This document shows positions 7,220-11,170 of a stretch of DNA of 11,170 bases, in pieces (the stretch's first letter is position 1; the number at the start of each line of letters is the position of its first letter). The stretch covers positions 1-11,170 of the forward strand of contig JAHZJZ010000018.1 in NCBI GenBank assembly GCA_022600655.1, in the 5' to 3' direction. Position numbers and translations under genes: made by a program. The DNA comes from Campylobacterota bacterium. Its GTDB lineage: Bacteria; Campylobacterota; Campylobacteria; Campylobacterales; Sulfurovaceae. Below the pieces are notes generated by a model. That model did no database searches, was not told the origin of the DNA, and saw only the letters and a list, made by a program, of their open reading frames with translations.

Positions 7220-7618
7220 ATGAGACAACTACTCAAACTCATTTCACTTGCAACCATAACCCTCTTTTTTATCGCCTGTAGCGATAATAGTTCCTCACAA
7301 GGCTTTAGTAAAAGTGGAAAAGCTGGAAATTTAGATGTTACCTATAGCTCTGCCAAGCCGTTAGTGGTAGGCGATAACACTATAGATGTTAAAGTAACGG
7401 ATGCTGGAAAAACTGTATCAGGAGCTAAAGTCGAACTTAAAGTGTTTATGCCAGAGATGCCTGGAATGCCCTATATGGAAGATACTAAAACAATGAGTGG
7501 AACTGCTGATATTTATAGTGGAAATATAAATTTTTCTATGGGTGGTACTTGGCAGGTTAAGATTTTTATAGAGAAAGATGGGAAGAAGTATAAGCACTCT
7601 TCTTCGGTGATATTGTAA
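7220..7618 (+). CDS. Met-rich FixH/YtkA-like lipoprotein of a copper-type efflux cluster
   Basis: A 132-residue lipoprotein. A basic start and hydrophobic core end in FFIAC, with the lipidated Cys at residue 20 (Phe at -3 is slightly atypical). A Ser/Gly-rich linker leads to a single immunoglobulin-like beta-sandwich of the YtkA/FixH type: GNLDVTYSSAKPLVVGDNTI, then VSGAKVELKVFMPEMPGMPYM, and closing GGTWQVKIFIEKDG. The repeated Met-X-X-Met spacing (M77, M80, M83, M86, then M92 and M107) resembles Cu(I)/Ag(I)-binding methionine motifs, which suggests a periplasmic metal-binding role. AAAGGA lies seven bases before the ATG. It precedes TolC- and CusB-like genes, but a 165-base gap carrying a repeat element separates it from them. 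Family fairly sure; metal specificity inferred. Confidence 0.8.
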   Translation: MRQLLKLISLATITLFFIACSDNSSSQGFSKSGKAGNLDVTYSSAKPLVVGDNTIDVKVTDAGKTVSGAKVELKVFMPEMPGMPYMEDTKTMSGTADIYSGNINFSMGGTWQVKIFIEKDGKKYKHSSSVIL

Positions 7619-7629
7619 TAAATTGTTTT

Positions 7630-7735
7630 CAATAAAGGGCAGACACATCGGTCTGCCCCTACAAGTCGCATAGGTTGAACATTTTTTTAACCTATGCAAT
7701 ATGTAGGGGTCGTACCCATGTGTCGACCCGTATTG
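7630..7735. repeat. Nested palindromic repeat element (MITE-like)
   Basis: Two inverted arms of about 34 bases (7630-7663 and 7702-7735) enclose a central hairpin. The best-matched arm parts are CCCCTACA (7656-7663) with TGTAGGGG (7702-7709), plus GACACAT near each outer end; CAATA marks both extremities. Inside, GCATAGGTT (7668-7676) pairs perfectly with AACCTATGC (7689-7697). The left arm is itself a perfect hairpin, GGGCAGAC-ACATCG-GTCTGCCC (7637-7658). The arms differ at a few positions, as expected of an old element. This layout and the GTAGGGG ends are typical of non-coding mobile repeats that occur many times per genome. It has no gene and sits in the gap between the lipoprotein and TolC-like genes. 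Copy number cannot be seen here. Confidence 0.75.
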
Positions 7736-7783
7736 GCATAAATAAATATTTGAATTCACAAAAAACAAATACAGGAGATAAAA

Positions 7784-8986
7784 ATGAAACCCCTCTACAC
7801 TTTATTACTCTTATCTCTGTCACTTCACGCTCAAACCCTACAAGAGGTCATAGACTACAGCTTACAAAACAACTATCAACTCCAAATTCTTCAAAAAGAG
7901 TCTGAAATAATAGATCGACAAGCTGACATAGAGTCTACTTGGGATGACCCAATTTTAAAAGCTGGAATCAACGATGTGCAGTTTGAAAAGCCTTTGAGTC
8001 GTGATATTGAGGCGATGCAGAACCAGTTTGTGGCGTTGTCTCAGACCATTCCTCTCTCTAATCGTATAGAGATTGCGAGTGAGATAGAACGAGAGAAACA
8101 AAAGGTAATAGAGCAGAAAAAAGATGTACTTAGAACCAATATCGCCTTTGGGGTTCGCAAAGCTTTTATAGAGGCAAAGAACGCTAAAGATAATTTGAAA
8201 ATTTTAGATGAGTATATCTCTTTTTTGCACACGCCAATGCGTCTAATATCAAACCTTTCAGCTGTTGAAAAAAATTCGGTAGAGAGGTACATTAAAACCC
8301 AACTGCTTCAACAGAGTTATAAACTTCAACGAGAGAGCTGGTTACAACGCATTGAAATTGCTAAAGAGCGTATAGAGCTAATAGGCAATTTAAAAGTAGA
8401 GCATTTTTCGGATGAAGTGCCTTTAAAAAACTACCATTTACAATCACTAACGGTATTGCTTTCGCAACTTGAAGCACAGAGTCCTGAACTGAAAAGGGTA
8501 GTTGCATTAAAAGATGTGGCAGGAAAAGCCATAGCCTTGGCAACAGCCAAAGAACAAGCCGATATAACGGTAACAGGTGGGTACTACCAGCGTGATGAGC
8601 GTAATGATTACCTCTCTTTTTCGGTGGCGTATCCACTATATATTCATGACAAACAGTCAAACAGAAAAGTTCAGGCGATGAAACGGGCAAATATTCAAGA
8701 GCTTAGTTATGCCCGTACTAAAGTTCAACTCGAGCAAGGGTTAAAAATAACGCTACACGAACTGAAAGCCTTGTATCAAGAGTTACGAATACTTGAAGAG
8801 AATCGTATCAAGATAAACCAACTCATCGCCAATGCCAAAGCAAAGTTAGCGAGTGGAGGCTCTTTGGTACACTATTATGAACTCTTTACCCAACGAACCA
8901 ATAACCGATTGGCTCTAAACAGAAAACAGTTGGCGATAGCATTAAGTGAAAATCAGATAGAGCAACTATTAGGAGTGATACCATGA
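7784..8986 (+). CDS. TolC/CusC-like outer-membrane efflux channel
   Basis: A 400-residue protein of the outer membrane efflux (OEP) family. A signal peptide (MKPLYTLLLLSLSLHA) is probably cut after A16, leaving the typical TLQEVIDYSLQNNYQLQILQ start of the first alpha-helical repeat. Two similar halves (about residues 17-200 and 220-400) each hold a long coiled helix pair. The second contains the barrel strand region TVTGGYYQRDERNDYLSFSV and the IHDKQSNRKVQAMKRA helix. Trimers of this family form the outer-membrane duct of tripartite pumps. It is slightly shorter than E. coli TolC or CusC, as is common for metal-efflux versions. AGGAG precedes the ATG, and its TGA overlaps the adaptor ATG in an ATGA tetranucleotide, showing translational coupling with the adaptor. 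There is no lipobox, unlike E. coli CusC. Confidence 0.88.
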   Translation: MKPLYTLLLLSLSLHAQTLQEVIDYSLQNNYQLQILQKESEIIDRQADIESTWDDPILKAGINDVQFEKPLSRDIEAMQNQFVALSQTIPLSNRIEIASEIEREKQKVIEQKKDVLRTNIAFGVRKAFIEAKNAKDNLKILDEYISFLHTPMRLISNLSAVEKNSVERYIKTQLLQQSYKLQRESWLQRIEIAKERIELIGNLKVEHFSDEVPLKNYHLQSLTVLLSQLEAQSPELKRVVALKDVAGKAIALATAKEQADITVTGGYYQRDERNDYLSFSVAYPLYIHDKQSNRKVQAMKRANIQELSYARTKVQLEQGLKITLHELKALYQELRILEENRIKINQLIANAKAKLASGGSLVHYYELFTQRTNNRLALNRKQLAIALSENQIEQLLGVIP

Positions 8987-10038
8987 GAAAATTATTGAAT
9001 TGTTTTGGAAACGGAGAGTTTACTCCCGAACAACGGAGGCAAAGCCTTTCGATTCCGAATGTTATAAGAACTCTATTACTGTTTTTACCTTTTATTATTG
9101 TACTCGAAGCTGTCACCGTAGAGCAGTTGTTTAATGTAAAAACCATTCAAGTTAAAAGCCAAAGCATCAAGAATGCAAAAACCTACAACGGCTATGTGCA
9201 GATAGCTGATGATAAAATCTATACCATTACTCTTACGCAAGATGGCTTTATTCGTAATTTAACAGCACCTAGTATTTATGACAAGGTGACCAAGGGTAAA
9301 AAGTTATTTGAACTCTACAGCCCCGAAGTCTACAAAGCACAAATAGAGCTGTTGTCTGCCAAAAGAGTTAGCCGAGCATTAGCCAAAAATATCGAGACGA
9401 AATTAAAACTTTACGATGTGAATGAACGAAATATAGAAGCCATTAAAAAGGTCAACCGTGCCTCAAAGTATCTGCCATTCTACTCCCCATACTCTGGCAT
9501 CGTGGTTGAGAAAAAAGTAACCGAAGGCTCTGCTGTTAAAAAAGGGATGATGGTCTATAAAATTGCCGACCTATCAACCGTTTGGGTCGTGGCTAAAGCT
9601 TACGAAGCTGATAGAGCGTTTATACAACAAGGTCAAGAGGTCGAAGTCACACTCAATGGAGATAAAAAGGTGCATAAAGCAAAAGTCGATTTGATACACC
9701 CATTGGTAGACCCTGTTAACAAAACCATCGATTTTAGAATTACATTGAACAACAGTGATGAAAAAATTCAACCCAACTCCTATGCGACCATTAAGACCCT
9801 AAATCCAACGCAAAATAAACTGGTACTTCCCAATACGGCCGTTGTAACCAAAGGAGCCAAGCATCTGGTCTTTATCCCCAGTGAATATGAGGGTGAATAT
9901 AAAAGTAAAATGGTTGAAGCAAAAAGAGTAAACAGTAACCAGTTTGAGATACTCTCTGGACTAAAAGATGGGGATGTAGTGGTGAACAATTCACTCTTTT
10001 TACTCGACAGCGATGTGGTGATTAATGGGGAAGATTAA
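8983..10038 (+). CDS. CusB-like periplasmic adaptor (membrane fusion protein) of RND efflux
   Basis: A 351-residue adaptor that would bridge an inner-membrane pump and the TolC-like channel. Residues 1-26 are polar and presumably cytoplasmic. A membrane anchor follows (about 27-46, VIRTLLLFLPFIIVLEAV). Then come CusB-type stretches: YNGYVQIADDKIYTITLTQD (68-87), LFELYSPEVYKAQIELL (about 108-124, start of the short helical hairpin), FYSPYSGIVVEKKVTEGSAV (166-185, lipoyl half-motif) and IADLSTVWVVAKAYEAD (194-210, beta-barrel). The membrane-proximal domain ends in LKDGDVVVNNSLFLLDS. LSTVWV and YSPEVY are strong marks of the heavy-metal (HME) adaptor class. There is no N-terminal Met cluster like that of E. 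coli CusB and no extra metal-binding domain. The protein seems complete, yet no pump gene follows within the window. Confidence 0.88.
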   Translation: MRKLLNCFGNGEFTPEQRRQSLSIPNVIRTLLLFLPFIIVLEAVTVEQLFNVKTIQVKSQSIKNAKTYNGYVQIADDKIYTITLTQDGFIRNLTAPSIYDKVTKGKKLFELYSPEVYKAQIELLSAKRVSRALAKNIETKLKLYDVNERNIEAIKKVNRASKYLPFYSPYSGIVVEKKVTEGSAVKKGMMVYKIADLSTVWVVAKAYEADRAFIQQGQEVEVTLNGDKKVHKAKVDLIHPLVDPVNKTIDFRITLNNSDEKIQPNSYATIKTLNPTQNKLVLPNTAVVTKGAKHLVFIPSEYEGEYKSKMVEAKRVNSNQFEILSGLKDGDVVVNNSLFLLDSDVVINGED

Positions 10039-10074
10039 TCATTAGTTAGATATAAATTGAAAAAGGAATAAATT

Positions 10075-10353
10075 ATGAAACAGATATTTCAAGTAAAAAA
10101 TGTAAAGTGTGGTGGGTGTGCAGGTACACTCAAAAAGTCTCTTTTAGATGAGTTCGGAGAGGTAGAGGTCAATTTAGATGTAGAGCCAAGAGAGATAACT
10201 TTGGAGCTAAAAGAGGGGCAAGAGGAAGCGTTAAAATTAAAACTGCGTCAACTTGGTTACCCTTTAGTAACGGATGAATTGAATGCTTTTCAGACGGTGA
10301 GTACTACGGCTAAGAGTTTTGTCTCTTGTGCTATTGGGAAGGTGGATGGGTAA
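10075..10353 (+). CDS. Small HMA-domain (heavy-metal-associated) protein
   Basis: A 92-residue cytoplasmic protein. The first 65 residues form a ferredoxin-like HMA domain: IFQVKNVKCGGCAGTLKKSL carries the CXXC metal site (C12, C15), then VEVNLDVEPREITLEL gives the central strands and LKLRQLGYPLV the last helix and strand. The usual Met two residues before the first Cys is replaced by Val (V10), so the loop is VKCGGC rather than the canonical MTCXXC. A tail of about 25 residues adds a third Cys (C85, SFVSCAIG), which is unusual for a simple chaperone. It starts 36 bases after the adaptor with a good AAAGGA site, so it belongs to the efflux operon. It probably delivers Cu(I) or a similar soft metal to the system; this is inference from family and context. 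Confidence 0.82.
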   Translation: MKQIFQVKNVKCGGCAGTLKKSLLDEFGEVEVNLDVEPREITLELKEGQEEALKLKLRQLGYPLVTDELNAFQTVSTTAKSFVSCAIGKVDG

Positions 10354-10368
10354 TTTTTGGTTTATAGC

Positions 10369-10407
10369 TTGACTTTCTAATAAATATTGTGTTACACTTG
10401 TAATACA
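10369..10407 (+). promoter_or_regulatory. Promoter and near-palindromic operator of the toxin-antitoxin module
   Basis: TTGACT (10369-10374) is a good -35; TACACT (10393-10398) is a plausible -10 at 18-base spacing. TGTGTTACA (10388-10396) and TGTAATACA (10399-10407) form an inverted repeat with eight of nine matches around a CT centre, overlapping the -10. RelB/DinJ antitoxins bind such palindromes through their ribbon-helix-helix domain to repress their own operon. The sites are seen; binding is inferred. Confidence 0.5.
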
Positions 10408-10428
10408 TAAAATAAGAAGGATTTATAG

Positions 10429-10674
10429 ATGAAAAATGCAATTATAAATGCTAGAATTGAATCTGAATTAAAAGTTGATGTTGAGCATATTCTAAAAAAT
10501 CTAGGGTTGAGTGCGACACAAGCTATCAATATGTTTTATCAACAGATTAAATTACATAATGGAATACCTTTTGCTGTGAAAATTCCAAATGATGAAACGC
10601 AACGAGTTATTGAGGAGTCACGAAAAGGTGTTAATGTTGAAGATTTTTCTTTTGACGAGTTAGAGCGAAGATGA
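10429..10674 (+). CDS. RelB/DinJ-family antitoxin
   Basis: An 81-residue protein with an N-terminal ribbon-helix-helix DNA-binding segment. The strand is AIINARIESELK (4-15) and the two helices are VDVEHILKNLG and SATQAINMFYQQI (28-40). The NGIPFAVKIPN stretch (44-54) is characteristic of the RelB/DinJ family. The acidic tail (VNVEDFSFDELERR) is the part that normally wraps and neutralises the toxin. AGAAGGA precedes the ATG at 10429. Its TGA overlaps the toxin ATG in ATGA, the usual arrangement that keeps antitoxin in excess and couples translation. It probably autoregulates through the palindrome just upstream. Confidence 0.9.
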   Translation: MKNAIINARIESELKVDVEHILKNLGLSATQAINMFYQQIKLHNGIPFAVKIPNDETQRVIEESRKGVNVEDFSFDELERR

Positions 10675-10937
10675 GAATTAAACGACATAGAAAATTTTTA
10701 AAAGATTTTAGAGATATAAAACTAAGCGATAGTCAATTTGAAAAATTTGTCTACTATATTAACTCTTTAAGAGAAGATAAAGCTCTTCCCCCTGAATCTA
10801 AAGACCATGCTCTTAGTGGAAAGTACAAAGATTGTAGGGAGTTTCATTTGGGTGGGGATATGTTGATTATCTATCTTGAAAGTGGTATTGAAGAGGTTAT
10901 TTTAATGCGTCTTGGTACTCATTCACAGCTTTTTTAA
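10671..10937 (+). CDS. YafQ-family mRNA interferase toxin
   Basis: An 88-residue basic protein of the RelE/YafQ fold, a ribosome-dependent mRNA endonuclease that halts translation when the antitoxin is degraded. The family signature DHALSGKYKDCREFHLGGD (45-63) and closing RLGTHSQLF (80-88) are intact. By spacing, H46, H59, D63, H84 and F88 correspond to the catalytic H50, H63, D67, H87 and F91 of E. coli YafQ, and E57 takes the place of D61. All key positions are present, so the toxin should be active. It starts within the antitoxin stop codon and has no RBS of its own beyond purine-rich antitoxin sequence (GAGCGAAG), so it depends on coupling. Length is normal for the family. Confidence 0.92.
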   Translation: MRIKRHRKFLKDFRDIKLSDSQFEKFVYYINSLREDKALPPESKDHALSGKYKDCREFHLGGDMLIIYLESGIEEVILMRLGTHSQLF

Positions 10938-10947
10938 TTTTATCTCT

Positions 10948-11000
10948 GTCACTTTTTTTTCTTTATTTCGCAACGAAAGAAAGAAAAGTAACCAAAAAAA
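10948..11000. repeat. Purine/pyrimidine-run hairpin after the toxin gene
   Basis: TTCTTTATTTCG (10959-10970) and CGAAAGAAAGAA (10974-10985) pair with one mismatch in twelve around a CAA loop. T-rich sequence to the left and A-rich sequence to the right extend the pairing loosely. A second, slipped pairing is possible between the CAC plus T run at the left and the A run ending AAAGTG to the right (near 11000). Such GAAAGAAAG/AAAGTAACC intergenic sequences recur in many genomes in my recollection. No U run follows the stem on either strand, so a simple terminator is unlikely. The rest of 10938-11073 shows no gene. Confidence 0.4.
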
Positions 11001-11073
11001 AGAAAGTGCGAAGGGCTGACGCAGTGAAATACAGCCTTATACAAATGAAAAATAAGATAGAAGCAATTAAAAT

Positions 11074-11169
11074 TTAAAAGAGGTTATTAAAATAGTTGTC
11101 AACAAGTTTTTCTTCTGCTTCTGAAAAGTATTTTAATGCATCTGTAAAATTATTTTGAAATTTACTGAC
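11074..11169 (-). CDS. C-terminal end of an unidentified gene (partial)
   Basis: On the minus strand an open frame runs in from the right edge for 31 codons and stops at TAA (11076-11074). The peptide (YFSEAEEKLVDNYFNNLF at its end) is polar, helix-prone and amphipathic, with normal coding composition for this genome; the other two frames on this strand do not look coding. It would be the 3' end of a gene transcribed towards the toxin module. The stretch is too short to assign a family. It may be chance, because the window ends before any conserved motif. Confidence 0.5.
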   Translation of the reverse strand, partial: VSKFQNNFTDALKYFSEAEEKLVDNYFNNLF

Positions 11170-11170
11170 A

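Noticed and set aside
7668..7697. Central hairpin with T run as an intrinsic terminator after the lipoprotein gene
   Set aside because: The T run is in the loop, not after the stem, and the hairpin is explained as the core of the nested repeat element.
7418..7905. Open frames on both strands across the gap between the lipoprotein and TolC-like genes (116 and 76 codons)
   Set aside because: They run through the palindromic repeat and into the real genes in other frames, lack signal or domain features, and the repeat arms explain their sequence.
8041..9146. Minus-strand open frames opposite the TolC-like and adaptor genes (83, 109 and 86 codons)
   Set aside because: They overlap well-supported genes, have no RBS or family motif, and their composition is that of antisense reading.
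7811..10953. Exact 14-base match TATCTCTGTCACTT in the TolC signal-peptide region and after the toxin gene
   Set aside because: One 14-mer shared within 11 kb of AT-rich DNA can easily arise by chance, and neither flank extends the match.
1..11170. CRISPR array, tRNA, rRNA, intact transposase or phage genes
   Set aside because: No regularly spaced direct repeats, cloverleaf sequences, rRNA-like stretches or transposase motifs were seen on either strand.

Overview
The window is an AT-rich, tightly packed piece of a bacterial chromosome. The protein families suggest a Campylobacterota member of the Sulfurovum/Sulfurimonas type: a DcaP-like porin, a class II cytochrome tail, a dual-RCK channel paired with a small DUF6394-like membrane protein, and a FixH-lipoprotein/TolC/CusB metal-efflux cluster. 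This placement is inferred from family recall; there is no rRNA or other marker gene to confirm it. No tRNA, rRNA, CRISPR array, intact insertion sequence or phage gene was seen, and no gene-free stretch exceeds 300 bases.

Layout from left to right. (1) Positions 1-1290, plus strand: the last 26 codons of a gene ending in a CXXCH haem motif, overlapped by 17 bases by a DcaP-like outer-membrane porin gene. A short perfect hairpin follows. (2) Positions 1359-4404, minus strand: a probable operon of threonine synthase (thrC), an FAD-dependent oxidoreductase resembling the C-terminal domain of MnmC, and a hotdog-fold thioesterase. The thioesterase starts at a TTG that overlaps the oxidoreductase stop codon. 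(3) Positions 4500-5026, plus strand: a small exported protein of unknown function with a good sigma-70-like promoter. Its leader holds two consecutive inverted repeats, the second of which surrounds the ribosome binding site and start codon. (4) Positions 5018-7093, minus strand: a two-gene operon of a DUF6394-like membrane protein and a potassium-channel-type protein with two RCK domains. The channel gene overlaps the tail of the exported-protein gene. (5) Positions 7220-10353, plus strand: a copper/silver-type efflux cluster of a Met-rich FixH/YtkA-like lipoprotein, a TolC-like outer-membrane channel, a CusB-like adaptor and a small HMA protein. The inner-membrane RND pump (CusA) expected after the adaptor is absent. 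A nested palindromic repeat of about 106 bases (MITE-like) sits between the lipoprotein and TolC genes. (6) Positions 10369-10937, plus strand: a RelB/DinJ-YafQ type II toxin-antitoxin module with a near-palindromic candidate operator over its promoter. (7) Positions 10938-11170: an intergenic hairpin rich in A/G and T/C runs, then the 3' end of a minus-strand gene running off the window.

The most interesting points are the pump-less tripartite efflux cluster, the MITE-like element splitting it, the structured leader of the unknown exported protein, and the conserved-looking DUF6394-channel pair. No wholly new system is evident.
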